A model generated the notes under the pieces. The model made no database searches, was not told the origin of the DNA, and worked only from the letters and a program-made list of their open reading frames with translations. Made by a program: the position numbers and the translations under genes. A stretch of DNA of 64,000 nt, taken from positions 16,404-80,403 of the forward strand of contig CAYPAW010000058.1 in NCBI GenBank assembly GCA_964408795.1, given 5' to 3'. This document shows positions 1 to 9,087 of this stretch, piece by piece. The stretch comes from JABMQB01 sp964408795 (GTDB taxonomy: Bacteria > Bacteroidota > Bacteroidia > Bacteroidales > Prolixibacteraceae). Each line of letters opens with the position of its first letter. The first letter of the stretch is position 1.

Positions 1-1011
1 TCCATCGACTATCTGGATGCCAACTGGAGCCGTTGCGGAATCAACTCCCTGGAACTTACAATCGACGGGGAAAGTCACGTTTTCCTTGACCTGAACCGCT
101 TCGCATTTGCACAAACAAGATACCTGAATAGCCTGATCGATTATGCCTACTTTAAAAGCCATAGAAAACGGTTCTACAAAACATGGAAAGATTCCGGAAA
201 CAAGCTGGACATCTATACACTCCGGAACCATGACGGCTCCCTCCAGTTCAACGACAACCAAAACCATACCGTTGAACTGCAGGTTAAAGATTCTTATGGC
301 AATACCTCGGTCCTCGAGTTTACCGTAAAAAGTGTGTTCCAAGAGATCAACAAACCGGAGGGAAAAGGGTTTCAGCGGTTTTATCACCATCAAATCAACA
401 CCTTTGAAGCCGAAGGAGTCCGGTTGGTATGCCCCGAAAATGCTTTCTATACCGATTTTGATTTTGTGTATGACATCCGGTATCAAAACGATCATCCGGA
501 TTTCTTTTCCGACATCCACAAAATACACAGAAATACAACGCCTGTGCATAGCTCCCTCCAACTGTTTATAAAACCCAAAAGTCTTCCTTCCCCGCTGGAG
601 AACAAAGCGCTGATCGTCATCGTAGATGAAAAAACCGGGAAAGCAGGTTCTGCCGGAGGATCGTTTGCTTCTCCCTATGTTATTGCGAATATCCGGGCCT
701 TCGGAAGTTATGCCGTGGCTGTGGATACCCTCCCACCCTCCATAAAACCGTTAAGTATCAGAGGACAAAATACCCTGACAGAGAGTGCCCGGATCCGCTT
801 CCGGATCGATGACGACCTGTCGGGCATCAAAAACTACCGGGGAACCATCGATAACCAGTGGGTCCTTTTTGAATACGACGCAAAAAACAACCTGATAGTA
901 TATACTTTCGACAGCGAAAGACTGGAATTTAATAAGAATCATCACCTTAAGCTGGTCGTCAGCGATCAAAAAAATAACATGGCTGTGTATGAAGCTGCTT
1001 TTTATAAATAG
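1..1011 (+). CDS. M23-family metallopeptidase, C-terminal part (5' end outside window)
   Basis: The frame is open from base 1 to the TAA at 1009-1011, so the gene begins upstream and about 336 residues are visible. The visible part holds no HxH zinc motif of the LytM/M23 domain; it is the beta-rich C-terminal region that follows that domain in secreted Bacteroidota M23 peptidases. The last 100 residues have the signatures VDTLPPSI, DDLSGIKNYRG and NNLIVYTFD, an Ig-like module that I recognise from that family. M23 enzymes cut peptidoglycan cross-bridges in the periplasm. The catalytic part must be checked upstream. The family call rests on the C-terminal module only. Confidence 0.65.
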   Translation, partial: SIDYLDANWSRCGINSLELTIDGESHVFLDLNRFAFAQTRYLNSLIDYAYFKSHRKRFYKTWKDSGNKLDIYTLRNHDGSLQFNDNQNHTVELQVKDSYGNTSVLEFTVKSVFQEINKPEGKGFQRFYHHQINTFEAEGVRLVCPENAFYTDFDFVYDIRYQNDHPDFFSDIHKIHRNTTPVHSSLQLFIKPKSLPSPLENKALIVIVDEKTGKAGSAGGSFASPYVIANIRAFGSYAVAVDTLPPSIKPLSIRGQNTLTESARIRFRIDDDLSGIKNYRGTIDNQWVLFEYDAKNNLIVYTFDSERLEFNKNHHLKLVVSDQKNNMAVYEAAFYK

Positions 1012-1375
1012 AGGATCAATGAATCAAAATGGATCAATGCAGATCCATGCAAGTAAATGAACCAGGAGTAATCAGTTACAAGTCAGATGTTCGGATTTTT
1101 AGATTTTTAGATATTCAGATATTCAGACAAACCGTTAACCACTCCCCTATTCCCCATTTTTCACTTTTCACTTTTCACTTTTCATTTTCTTCCCTTTCCC
1201 CTGTTCCACTCTTCCACCTTATCACTTTTCCTGGCTCCTGATACCTGGTTCCGCTTTTTTTCATTTTTTTTCTTCTTCCGTTCATGTTTTCCCGGAACAT
1301 AGGTTTTATCATTTCTGGTATATATGAAATGATTATATTTGTTGCTCATCGAAAACTTTTAAAACAGCATTAAAA
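1012..1375. other. Intergenic spacer with low-complexity pyrimidine-rich sequence
   Basis: No gene is visible. The spacer is rich in C and T on the plus strand and contains three head-to-tail copies of the heptamer CACTTTT near 1162-1185, plus CCAGGA/CCTGG-type words at 1060 and 1229-1250 like those at 3926-3980. A promoter box for the next gene sits at its right end. Confidence 0.5.
1334..1341 (+). promoter_or_regulatory. Bacteroidota -7 box upstream of C69 peptidase gene
   Basis: TATATTTG matches the TAnnTTTG consensus exactly and lies 35 nt before the ATG at 1376. The expected -33 TTG is weak here. Confidence 0.55.
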
Positions 1376-3058
1376 ATGAGAAAACGATTGTTTGGATTCC
1401 TGCTGATGACCGCAGCACTGCTTTTTTTACAGGTACAATCTGTCAACAGTTGTACGAATTTCCTGGTTACCAAAGGAGCTTCGGTGGATGGTTCCACGCT
1501 GATCACCTATGCAGCTGACTCACACACCCTTTATGGAGAACTGTATCACTGGCCGGCAGCCGACTACCCGGAAGGCTCAATGTTGCAGATCTATGAATGG
1601 GATACCGGGAAACACCTGGGCGAGATACCTCAGGTACCCCATACCTACAGTGTGATTGGGAACATCAACGAGTACCAGGTAGCCATCGGAGAAACCACCT
1701 ATGGAGGACGAAAGGAGTTGAGCAGTCAGCCGGGAGCCATTATGGATTACGGAAGCCTCATCTATGTTGCTCTTCAGAGAGCCAGAACAGCCCGTGAAGC
1801 CATTGAGGTGATGACCTCCCTGGTTGAGGAGTACGGGTATTCCAGCTCAGGCGAATCCTTTTCCATTTCGGATCCTGAGGAGGTGTGGATCCTGGAAATG
1901 ATCGGAAAAGGAGAAAGCAGCAAAGGAGCCGTATGGGTAGCTCTCAGGATCCCCGACGGCTACATCAGCGGGCATGCCAACCAGGCCCGGATCACTACTT
2001 TCCCGTTGGATGACTCCCGGAATTGTCTCTATTCAAAAGATGTGATCTCCTTTGCACGCGAAAAAGGATGGTTCAATGGGAAAAACAAGGATTTCAGTTT
2101 CTCGGATGTGTATGCACCGGTAGACTTCTCGGGAGCCCGCTTCTGCGATGCACGTGTATGGGCCGGATTTAACAAAGTGGCCTCAGGAATGGATCCGTAC
2201 GAAGAATATGCACTTGGACACATCGAACGGGGCGGGGAAAACAACTTCCCGACAAACCGTCTGCCCCTATGGATCAAACCCGATAAGAAACTGTCTGTTC
2301 AGGATGTGATGGATATGATGCGCGACCATTTTGAAGGCACCAAACTGGATATGACACAAGATGTCGGCGCCGGTCCCTTTGAACTGCCTTACCGGTGGAG
2401 AAATTTAACCTGGGAGGTCGACGGCGAAACCTACATCAATGAACGAGCCATATCCACTCAGCAAACAGGTTTTTCCTTTGTAACCCAAAGCCGGAGCTGG
2501 TTGCCTGATCCTATTGGCGGAATCATCTGGTTCGGCGTAGATGACTCCTACAGCTCCTGCTATGTCCCTATGTATTGCGGAATCACAAAAGTACCCGAAT
2601 GTTTTGCCGTTGGAAACGGGGACCTACTGACCTACAGCGAAACTTCGGCATTCTGGACGTTTAACTACGTAGCAAACCTCGCCTACCTGCGGTATAACGA
2701 TATGATCACGGATATTCAAAAAGTTCAAAAAACCCTGGAAAATCAGTTTGTTGCCTACATACCGGTGATCGATAAAGCCGCCAAAGCCCTCTACAACGAA
2801 TCAGGAGCCGACAAAGCCAGGGAATTCATCACCTGGTATTCGGTAAACGAAGCCAACAATACAACGAAAAAGTGGAAAGATCTGGGACATTACCTCCTCG
2901 TAAAGTATATGGACGGCAATATAAAACGTGAAAAAGACGGAGAATTTGAACGATCCGAAACAGGGTTGCCCGTATATCCCCTCTTTGAGGGATACCCCGA
3001 ATGGTGGTATAAACTGATCGTGGAAAAAACCGGGAATCATTTGAAAGTGGCCGAATAA
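1376..3058 (+). CDS. C69-family dipeptidase (PepD-like), secreted
   Basis: 560 residues. A hydrophobic signal peptide (about residues 1-22) ends just before Cys26 in NSCTNFLV. In the C69/U34 Ntn-hydrolase dipeptidases this Cys becomes the N-terminal nucleophile after processing. Next come GSTLITYAADSH and, further on, GETTYGG and YGSLIYVALQRA, all typical of the family; length also fits. The family hydrolyses dipeptides with broad specificity, here probably in the periplasm or at the cell surface. The gene stands alone between long spacers and has its own TAnnTTTG promoter. Start chosen because the signal peptide begins directly there. Confidence 0.88.
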   Translation: MRKRLFGFLLMTAALLFLQVQSVNSCTNFLVTKGASVDGSTLITYAADSHTLYGELYHWPAADYPEGSMLQIYEWDTGKHLGEIPQVPHTYSVIGNINEYQVAIGETTYGGRKELSSQPGAIMDYGSLIYVALQRARTAREAIEVMTSLVEEYGYSSSGESFSISDPEEVWILEMIGKGESSKGAVWVALRIPDGYISGHANQARITTFPLDDSRNCLYSKDVISFAREKGWFNGKNKDFSFSDVYAPVDFSGARFCDARVWAGFNKVASGMDPYEEYALGHIERGGENNFPTNRLPLWIKPDKKLSVQDVMDMMRDHFEGTKLDMTQDVGAGPFELPYRWRNLTWEVDGETYINERAISTQQTGFSFVTQSRSWLPDPIGGIIWFGVDDSYSSCYVPMYCGITKVPECFAVGNGDLLTYSETSAFWTFNYVANLAYLRYNDMITDIQKVQKTLENQFVAYIPVIDKAAKALYNESGADKAREFITWYSVNEANNTTKKWKDLGHYLLVKYMDGNIKREKDGEFERSETGLPVYPLFEGYPEWWYKLIVEKTGNHLKVAE

Positions 3059-3244
3059 AGATCAATAAATCAATACGGAGTAAGGGGATTCATGTTCTTT
3101 AGACTCGTAATTTTTGACCCGAAGCTGGTTCATGGTTCCTGACTTTTCACTATTCATCTTACCCCCTTTTCCCCTTCTCCTTCCATTTTTTAATTTTTCA
3201 TACCTTTATAATTGTTTATTTTCAAAGGCATCATATGTAACTCG

Positions 3245-3266
3245 CATCCCGATAGCTATCGGGATG
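3245..3266. repeat. 22-bp perfect palindrome of the TCCCGAT/ATCGGGA type
   Basis: CATCCCGATAG followed by its exact reverse complement CTATCGGGATG. It lies in the 380-bp spacer 3059-3438, which otherwise shows no gene. Related palindromes occur at 11575-11627, 45424-45441 and 53329-53346, always between genes. Confidence 0.7.
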
Positions 3267-3340
3267 AATCATACTCGTTTCATTTCTCCTGTCAGGGAAT
3301 ACGTTCTTTCTTTACATCGGCATGATCCATCCCAAAAAGA

Positions 3341-3370
3341 TTTGCCGTATCAAAAAAAATATTAATTTTG
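3341..3370 (+). promoter_or_regulatory. Promoter of rplS
   Basis: TTTG at 3341-3344 and TAATTTTG at 3363-3370, separated by 18 nt, fit the Bacteroidota -33/-7 pattern. The rplS ATG is 68 nt further on, leaving a leader of about 60 nt. Confidence 0.65.
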
Positions 3371-3438
3371 CGGCCGGTTTAAAGCAATCTCTTACACAAA
3401 AAAGTGTAACATTGCCACAATTAAAAAATTACTGAGCG

Positions 3439-3789
3439 ATGGATTTAATAAAAGTAGCAGAAAGTGCTTTCGGCATTGAGAACAAGTTACCTGAGAATGT
3501 GAGGGCAGGCGATACCATCACGGTACACTATAAAATTACAGAAGGAAACAAAGAGCGAATCCAGAACTTCCGGGGTGTCGTTATTCAGATCAAAGGAAAA
3601 GGGAACACCAAAACCTTTACTGTACGAAAAATTTCGGGAAATATCGGTGTAGAAAGAGTTTTCCCGGTGGGATCTCCGTCGATTCACGGCATTGACATAA
3701 ACAAACGGGGACATGTACGCAGAAAAAGAATCTTTTACCTGCGGAAGCTTACAGGCAAAAAAGCACGTATCAAAGAAAAAAGATATTAA
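3439..3789 (+). CDS. rplS: 50S ribosomal protein L19
   Basis: 116 residues, the usual length. The sequence has the L19 hallmarks: VRAGDTITVHYKI near the N-terminus, RIQNFRGVVI, FTVRKIS, GVERVFP, SPSIHGIDI and RRKRIFYLRKLTGKKARI near the C-terminus. L19 sits at the 30S-50S interface of the ribosome. It is transcribed alone here with its own promoter; the usual partners trmD and rimM are not adjacent, which is common in Bacteroidota. Confidence 0.98.
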   Translation: MDLIKVAESAFGIENKLPENVRAGDTITVHYKITEGNKERIQNFRGVVIQIKGKGNTKTFTVRKISGNIGVERVFPVGSPSIHGIDINKRGHVRRKRIFYLRKLTGKKARIKEKRY

Positions 3790-3925
3790 TTCGTTACACT
3801 ACCTGGCGAGAGTTGCAATGAGATTCCGTTGTTATGGTTATTCACTCGCTTCCCCCGCGTTAATTCTTACAAAAGAAAATCAATGTAGATCCATATAGGT
3901 CTATGGGATCAGTGTAATTAATAGA

Positions 3926-3980
3926 GCCAGGAACCAAGAACCAGGAGCCAGGAATCAGTAACCAGGAACCAGGAACCAAT
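3926..3980. repeat. Low-complexity tandem CCAGGAA-type repeat
   Basis: About seven imperfect copies of a heptamer close to CCAGGAA occupy most of 3926-3980 in the 355-bp spacer 3790-4144 between rplS and the convergent floA. Nothing else is seen in that spacer. Similar words occur in the spacer at 1012-1375. Confidence 0.6.
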
Positions 3981-4144
3981 TGCACGTATCAAGGTATGAG
4001 ATAAAAATCTGAAAAACTGACAACCGATTCAGTGACACCCAGCTTTCAGGATCCGGCATCTGCCGGAGAACTGAAAGGTGATGGTGGAACAAACAACCGT
4101 CAATCGACTCAACTTTTCAATGAGATCCTCTTGCTTACTTTACT

Positions 4145-5122
4145 CTATTCCTCTTTTCTTTTTTCTTCTTCCCCGGATATGGAGTCCCGCATGGAAGTAT
4201 CAGCCATTATATTTTTATATTTCATATAATCCATAACTCCGAGGTTTCCTGCTTTAAAGGCTTCTGAAATAGCCAGTGGCACCTGAACTTCAGCTTCAAT
4301 TACTTTAGCCCGGGCTTCCTGAGCTTTGGCTTTCATTTCCTGTTCGAGTGCTACGGCCATGGCTCTTCGTTCTTCAGCTTTAGCCTGTGCAATATTTTTA
4401 TCGGCTTCTGCCTGGTCCATTTGAAGCACAGCGCCAATATTCTTACCAATATCCATATCGGCAATATCTATGGAAAGGATTTCAAAAGCTGTACCTGCAT
4501 CGAGACCTTTTTCCAGTACGACCCTGGATATAGAGTCTGGATTCTCGAGTACTGTTTTATGGGAATGAGAAGATCCGATTGAGGAAACAATTCCTTCGCC
4601 CACACGGGCCAGCACCGTTTCTTCGCCAGCCCCGCCGACCAGTTGCCTGATGTTGGCCCGGACGGTTACCCTGGCTTTGGCGATCAGCTGAATCCCATCC
4701 TTCGCTACAGCGGTCACCGGAGGAGTATTGATCACTTTCGGATTTACCGACATCTGAACCGCTTCAAATACATCCCGTCCGGCCAGGTCAATAGCTGTGG
4801 CCATCTTAAAAGACAGATCAATGTTTGCTTTGGATGCCGAAACCAAGGCATGTACCACATTGTCTACATGACCTCCGGCCAGGTAGTGCGCTTCCAAATC
4901 ATCACGATTCAAGCTGACACCCGCTTTGGTTCCTTCAATCAAAGCCCGCACAATAACCCCCGGAGGAACTTTCCTGAAACGCATCAGAAAAAGCTGAAGC
5001 AAAGAAATGCGTACTCCTGAAACCAACGCCGAAAACCACAAGCCTATTGGAATAAAATACAAAATGATAATTAAAAGGACAATGACTCCAATGATCATGC
5101 CCCATGCACCAATTGATTCCAT
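4145..5122 (-). CDS. floA: Flotillin-like protein FloA
   Basis: 325 residues, the standard FloA length. One N-terminal membrane segment (about residues 8-35) is followed by the SPFH-like region with GVSLNRDDLEAHYLAGGHVDNVVHALVSA and AIDLAGRDVFEAVQMSVNPKVI (quoted in parts, each under the limit in the family signature), then an Ala/Glu-rich coiled coil (NIAQAKAEERRAMAVALEQE). FloA scaffolds functional membrane microdomains. It is the last gene of the operon SPOR protein-clpS-nfeD-floA and lies 6 nt after nfeD, the classical NfeD-flotillin pairing. Confidence 0.95.
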   Translation of the reverse strand: MESIGAWGMIIGVIVLLIIILYFIPIGLWFSALVSGVRISLLQLFLMRFRKVPPGVIVRALIEGTKAGVSLNRDDLEAHYLAGGHVDNVVHALVSASKANIDLSFKMATAIDLAGRDVFEAVQMSVNPKVINTPPVTAVAKDGIQLIAKARVTVRANIRQLVGGAGEETVLARVGEGIVSSIGSSHSHKTVLENPDSISRVVLEKGLDAGTAFEILSIDIADMDIGKNIGAVLQMDQAEADKNIAQAKAEERRAMAVALEQEMKAKAQEARAKVIEAEVQVPLAISEAFKAGNLGVMDYMKYKNIMADTSMRDSISGEEEKRKEE

Positions 5123-5128
5123 GATTTC

Positions 5129-5596
5129 TTATTTTTTAGGTTCAACAATTACACTATTTAATAAAACTTTAACCACTACTATTTTCGTCCCCTGATCGAT
5201 AAATAGCCCGTTGGATTTGGCTTCTATCGTTTCCCCCTTTATCTTCACCTTCCCCATCGGATTCAGGCGTCCCAGGGTGATCCCGGAATCTCCGGGTTGT
5301 ATTTTTTCATGCAGAAAAGTTTCCACTTTGCCGGTAATCTGTGTTTCAAGCAACATTTTTTTTCCGGCTTTCGATTTGAAAAAGTAATAAAACATCGCAG
5401 GAGACGCTATCAGAACAAAAGCCAGCGCGATAAATCCTGCTACCGTTCCGTATTGTACAAATGCAATATAAACACTGATCCCCAACAAGACAAAACCACC
5501 AATCCCTGCGATGGTTATTCCCGGAATAACAGCAAATTCAATCAATAAAAGCAATAATCCCAGAAAAATCAACAGAATAATTACAAACAAGCTCAT
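5129..5596 (-). CDS. NfeD-family membrane protein
   Basis: 155 residues. Two or three hydrophobic segments lie in residues 1-75 (IILLIFLGLLLLLIEF and following), then a C-terminal OB-fold-like domain with GDSGITLGRLNPMGKVKI and GLFIDQGTKIVVVKV, which is the NfeD C-terminal pattern. This is the short form without the ClpP-like protease domain. NfeD proteins work with flotillins in membrane organisation. It lies 6 nt upstream of floA and 6 nt downstream of clpS, so co-transcription is expected. Confidence 0.9.
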   Translation of the reverse strand: MSLFVIILLIFLGLLLLLIEFAVIPGITIAGIGGFVLLGISVYIAFVQYGTVAGFIALAFVLIASPAMFYYFFKSKAGKKMLLETQITGKVETFLHEKIQPGDSGITLGRLNPMGKVKIKGETIEAKSNGLFIDQGTKIVVVKVLLNSVIVEPKK

Positions 5597-5602
5597 CCCG
5601 GT

Positions 5603-5881
5603 TTAATTAATGGTTGCTTTTAGTTCCCTTTCAATCAATGCCTCTTTTAAAGGAATCAGGCTTTCCTTTTTGCCCTTTCGGATTTCACAGCTTCCTTTGT
5701 AATGGGTGATTATCGTGCTCTGCACCGCCTGTAAATAATCATGTTCGCATATTTCAATCAAGGCGCCAATCACATATTCAAAGGAGTGAATATCATCGTT
5801 ATGGAGTATCAGGAATTGATCGTTGAGGGCAGCGTTGTCCAACGATCTATCCGGATCTCTTTTAATCTGTTTTGATGTCAT
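5603..5881 (-). CDS. clpS: ATP-dependent Clp protease adaptor ClpS
   Basis: 92 residues. The ClpS core is plain: LILHNDDIHSFEYVIGALIEI (N-degron pocket region with the HNDD motif), then a conserved ALI/ REL helix at the end. ClpS hands N-end-rule substrates to ClpAP-type proteases in the cytoplasm. Its start codon overlaps the stop of the upstream SPOR gene by 4 nt, which implies translational coupling. Confidence 0.92.
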   Translation of the reverse strand: MTSKQIKRDPDRSLDNAALNDQFLILHNDDIHSFEYVIGALIEICEHDYLQAVQSTIITHYKGSCEIRKGKKESLIPLKEALIERELKATIN

Positions 5882-7317
5882 TTGCTATTCAGTATTTCTT
5901 TTGCTTCATTGATGGTTATCCGTTTGCCGTCCCGGTAGGCTACAACAAAGGCATCTTTAACTCCTTCCTGTCTCACTTGTTCCTGCATCTGTACAGCATC
6001 TTCAAAGGTAGTTAAATTTCCTGTAGTATACACCGTCACCCCCCGGTCATCGGTGTACGAATCAATATCCCGTATCAGGGACAGCTTTTTATACAGCCGG
6101 TCAATGTATTCCGGGAGACTCCGGCTGTAAGCTCCTATTTGGATCTTAAATACGATTTCCGCGGTTTTTTGTTTTTCCGTCTCACGGGTTTTCCGGGGTT
6201 TTTCCGGGGGGGGTAATTCCACGGGAATATCTTCTTCCGGAGGCTCGACCCTCACTGCTTTCTTCTCATCCAATTGCTGCTTTAAGGAACGGATTTCCTG
6301 TGTAAAAAGGACTGTTTCCTCTACCCCCACACTATCCCAATATGCCTGTTCCAGCCGGCGTGCTTCTGCGTAAGCCTGGTCGACCTGTTCCTTCAAGGAC
6401 AAAGACTCCTGTTCCAGCGACAGGATCTTTTGCGTTAAAGCCTCCCGGAGGGTAGGCGTACTGCTGTAAAGAGCACGCAAGGAATCGGATGCAGCCATGC
6501 TTCGCCTCAGGCGTTCCCCGGCTTCCTGACCCTCCCGGAAGAATTCCAGCGCCCGGGGTCTCCTGAAATGCTCCGGAAAAAGGTACGCAATCGCTGAACT
6601 TACCTGAAAATGAATCCGCTCAAAAGAGGGCTCTCCGGCTTCTGTAACCGCTTCCTCCTCTTCCGAAGGATTGCTTTCAACCGAATGGTCGACCGGTGTA
6701 TCTTCCGATTCTTCTGAAAGATTGCTTTCAACCGGATGATCGACCGGTGTATCTTCCGCCTCTTCTGAAAAATTGCTTTCAGCCGGATGGTCGACCGGTG
6801 TATCCTCCGAATGCTGAACAGTTTCCGAAAAAGAGGATCCACGCAACGAATCTCCCGGGGGAGCATTCACCTGATCAGTACAATACTGAATCCTTTCCTC
6901 AACATTCACCGATTCCTTTTCTTCATCGGTTCCATAGTTTTTAAACCGGTTGTAATATTTAATGGCTGAATTCCAAAGCTCCTGACTCTGAAAATACATC
7001 CCTACATAGTAGAATATCTTATCGGGGGTATTCCCCGATACCGCCTTTAATAAATACTGATTTGTTTCATCCGTAAAAATACCCTGTTCAGCCAGGCAGA
7101 CTCCGTAATAATAATTCAGCATGCTGTTTTGAGGATCCCGGGCCAGGAACTTTTCAAAATAGGAAGCCGCTTGTATGAACTCTCCGGAATCAAAAAGCTG
7201 AACCGCATAGTCCAGGCTGTCCTCCTGAGGAATTGCCTCAACCGAACTGTATGCAGATACCGCCATTAAACAGGCAACAGAGGTGATCGCATAAAATATC
7301 TTTACTGTAACCTTCAT
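5878..7317 (-). CDS. Secreted/periplasmic protein with TPR-like N-terminus and C-terminal SPOR domain
   Basis: 479 residues from the ATG at 7317, chosen over an upstream ATG because a signal peptide (VTVKIFYAITSVACLMAVSA) begins there. Residues 35-150 look like TPR helices (ALQLFDSGEF-type, YYYGVCLAEQG). A charged linker follows with three copies of a 17-residue repeat starting EDTPVDH. Then comes a coiled coil and, in the last 75 residues, a SPOR fold (FKIQIGAYSRSLPEYIDRL ... VYTTGNLTTFEDAVQM). SPOR domains bind denuded glycan strands at division sites. It is the first gene of a four-gene operon ending in floA. Confidence 0.8.
   Translation of the reverse strand: MKVTVKIFYAITSVACLMAVSAYSSVEAIPQEDSLDYAVQLFDSGEFIQAASYFEKFLARDPQNSMLNYYYGVCLAEQGIFTDETNQYLLKAVSGNTPDKIFYYVGMYFQSQELWNSAIKYYNRFKNYGTDEEKESVNVEERIQYCTDQVNAPPGDSLRGSSFSETVQHSEDTPVDHPAESNFSEEAEDTPVDHPVESNLSEESEDTPVDHSVESNPSEEEEAVTEAGEPSFERIHFQVSSAIAYLFPEHFRRPRALEFFREGQEAGERLRRSMAASDSLRALYSSTPTLREALTQKILSLEQESLSLKEQVDQAYAEARRLEQAYWDSVGVEETVLFTQEIRSLKQQLDEKKAVRVEPPEEDIPVELPPPEKPRKTRETEKQKTAEIVFKIQIGAYSRSLPEYIDRLYKKLSLIRDIDSYTDDRGVTVYTTGNLTTFEDAVQMQEQVRQEGVKDAFVVAYRDGKRITINEAKEILNSK
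6671..6814 (-). repeat. Three tandem 51-bp repeats inside the SPOR-protein gene
   Basis: Units begin at 6671, 6722 and 6773 on the plus strand and encode 17-residue acidic repeats (EDTPVDHPxESNxSEE). Only a few bases differ between units, so the duplication is recent or homogenised. The third unit is incomplete at its end. Confidence 0.85.
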
Positions 7318-7450
7318 GTTTCCGTTCGTACAACAAGTCGCGTATGGAAACATAAAATTACAAAAATTGTGCAAAGCACGTCTGTTTGACAAAGAATCAT
7401 TTTTTTTCTATTGAATTCCGTGATACCCATTAATTTCTTTCAGATTAACG

Positions 7451-7458
7451 TATATTTG
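7451..7458 (+). promoter_or_regulatory. -7 box upstream of bcp
   Basis: TATATTTG, an exact TAnnTTTG match, 47 nt before the bcp ATG in the 188-bp divergent spacer. Confidence 0.6.
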
Positions 7459-7505
7459 TAGATCATGCGCTGAAAAACCAGGACTTAACGATAGAACAGA
7501 TTCAT

Positions 7506-7967
7506 ATGAAATTAATGGAAGGAGATAAAGCCCCCTTTTTCAAGGGATTCAATCAGGACGGCAAATGGATCAGTCTGGACGATTTTAAGGGGAAAAAGCT
7601 GATTCTTTATTTTTATCCAAAGGATAATACACCCGGGTGCACGGCGGAATCGTGCGATCTGAGTGATCATTATTCTTTTTGGATAGAAAAAGGATACGAC
7701 GTGGTGGGTATTAGTCCCGACAGTGTAACCTCCCATAAGAAATTTGCTGAGAAATACGATTTCCGGTTTAATCTGATTGCGGATCCTGAAAAGGAAATCC
7801 TGAAGGCTTACGGGGTCTGGGGAGAGAAAAAAATGTACGGACGAACCACCCTGGGCGTACTGCGTACAACCTTTCTTCTGAATGAAGCGGGAATCATAGA
7901 AAAGATTGTAGACAAAGTGAAAACCAGGGAACATAGTGGTCAGATCATTGGATTAATCAACCTATAA
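7506..7967 (+). CDS. bcp: Thioredoxin-dependent thiol peroxidase (BCP/PrxQ type)
   Basis: 153 residues. The peroxiredoxin motif is NTPGCTAESCDL with peroxidatic Cys45 and resolving Cys50 five residues later, the PrxQ/BCP arrangement. LYFYPKD before it and GISPDSVTSHKKFAEKY after it also fit. The enzyme reduces hydroperoxides with thioredoxin in the cytoplasm. It sits 15 nt upstream of recA, so the two may be co-transcribed, linking oxidative defence with DNA repair. Confidence 0.95.
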   Translation: MKLMEGDKAPFFKGFNQDGKWISLDDFKGKKLILYFYPKDNTPGCTAESCDLSDHYSFWIEKGYDVVGISPDSVTSHKKFAEKYDFRFNLIADPEKEILKAYGVWGEKKMYGRTTLGVLRTTFLLNEAGIIEKIVDKVKTREHSGQIIGLINL

Positions 7968-7982
7968 TTAAAATCAAAAGAT

Positions 7983-9005
7983 ATGGCAAACCAGGACCAG
8001 ACACAAATGAACAAAGAAAAACTGAAAGCGCTTCAGTTAACGATGGACAAAATTGAGAAAAGCTATGGCAAGGGATCGATCATGCGGTTAGGCGATCAAC
8101 CGGCCGAGAACATTGCGGCTATACCGTCCGGGTCTCTCGGGCTGGATATTGCGCTGGGCGTAGGCGGGTACCCCAAAGGACGCGTTATTGAGATCTATGG
8201 CCCGGAATCCTCAGGAAAAACAACCCTGGCGATCCATGCGGTGGCAGAAGCCCAAAAGGCAGGAGGCATTGCCGCTATTGTGGATGCTGAACATGCCTTT
8301 GATCCCTACTATGCCCAGAAACTGGGTGTCAACATTGCAGAACTGCTCATTTCACAACCAGACAATGGCGAACAGGCCCTTGAGATTGTCGATAACCTGG
8401 TACGATCGGGAGCCATCGACATCATTGTGATTGACTCGGTAGCAGCCTTAACCCCCAAGGCTGAACTCGAAGGCGAAATGGGCGATTCACGCATGGGCCT
8501 CCAGGCCCGGTTGATGTCTCAGGCTTTGAGAAAACTCACCGCCAATATCAGCAAAACAAAAACATGTTGTATTTTTATCAACCAGTTGCGTGAAAAAATC
8601 GGGGTTATGTTTGGAAATCCCGAAACAACCACCGGGGGGAATGCCCTGAAGTTCTATGCTTCCGTACGCCTCGATATACGCAGAATCGGTCAAATCAAAG
8701 AGGGCGAAGAGGTGCAGGGAAACAACGTCCGTGTAAAGGTGGTCAAAAACAAAGTAGCTCCTCCTTTCCGGAAAGCTGAATTTGACATCATGTATGGCGA
8801 TGGAATATCCAAAACCGGAGAAATCATCGACCTGGGCGTTCAGTATAACCTGATCAAAAAAAGCGGATCCTGGTTTAGCTATGGCGACTCCAAACTGGGC
8901 CAGGGCCGGGAAGCCGTGCGTAAACTTCTTATGGATAACCCCGAACTGGCTACCGAACTGGAAACAAAAATTCTGGAATCCATAACGGGACTAACAACGA
9001 AATAA
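7983..9005 (+). CDS. recA: Recombinase RecA
   Basis: 340 residues. Walker A GPESSGKTT, the catalytic Glu in IVDAEHAFDP, Walker B IIVIDSVAAL, the L2-loop region TTTGGNALKFYASVRLDIRR and the C-terminal DNA-binding domain are all present. RecA forms filaments on single-stranded DNA for homologous recombination and SOS induction. No LexA-type operator could be identified by eye upstream. A strong terminator follows at 9029. Confidence 0.99.
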   Translation: MANQDQTQMNKEKLKALQLTMDKIEKSYGKGSIMRLGDQPAENIAAIPSGSLGLDIALGVGGYPKGRVIEIYGPESSGKTTLAIHAVAEAQKAGGIAAIVDAEHAFDPYYAQKLGVNIAELLISQPDNGEQALEIVDNLVRSGAIDIIVIDSVAALTPKAELEGEMGDSRMGLQARLMSQALRKLTANISKTKTCCIFINQLREKIGVMFGNPETTTGGNALKFYASVRLDIRRIGQIKEGEEVQGNNVRVKVVKNKVAPPFRKAEFDIMYGDGISKTGEIIDLGVQYNLIKKSGSWFSYGDSKLGQGREAVRKLLMDNPELATELETKILESITGLTTK

Positions 9006-9028
9006 CAACAATACCAACGGCAGTGTGT

Positions 9029-9066
9029 ACTGGATAATCGGCACCTGCCGTTTATCCAGTTTTTTT
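9029..9066 (+). terminator. Rho-independent terminator after recA
   Basis: ACTGGATAA (9029-9037) pairs with TTATCCAGT (9052-9060), with additional CGG/CCG pairing inside, followed by TTTTTT. It separates recA from thrA only 22 nt before the thrA ATG; TATATCTG at 9066-9073, one mismatch from a -7 box, could start thrA transcription. Confidence 0.88.
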
Positions 9067-9087
9067 ATATCTGTAAGTAACAAAAAA

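Noticed and set aside
1162..1190. CACTTTT repeats as a CRISPR or regulatory array
   Set aside because: The units are seven bases with no spacers; this is simple-sequence drift.
3926..3980. CCAGGAA repeats as regulator-binding sites
   Set aside because: The copies are imperfect, close-packed and lie between convergent genes where no promoter is needed.
6660..6820. Repeats in the SPOR gene as a mobile element or recombination hot spot
   Set aside because: They keep the reading frame and code for an acidic linker; simple tandem duplication explains them.
9025..9087. N-terminal extension of thrA
   Set aside because: The extension would be translated from the recA terminator hairpin; family members start at MKVIKFGG.
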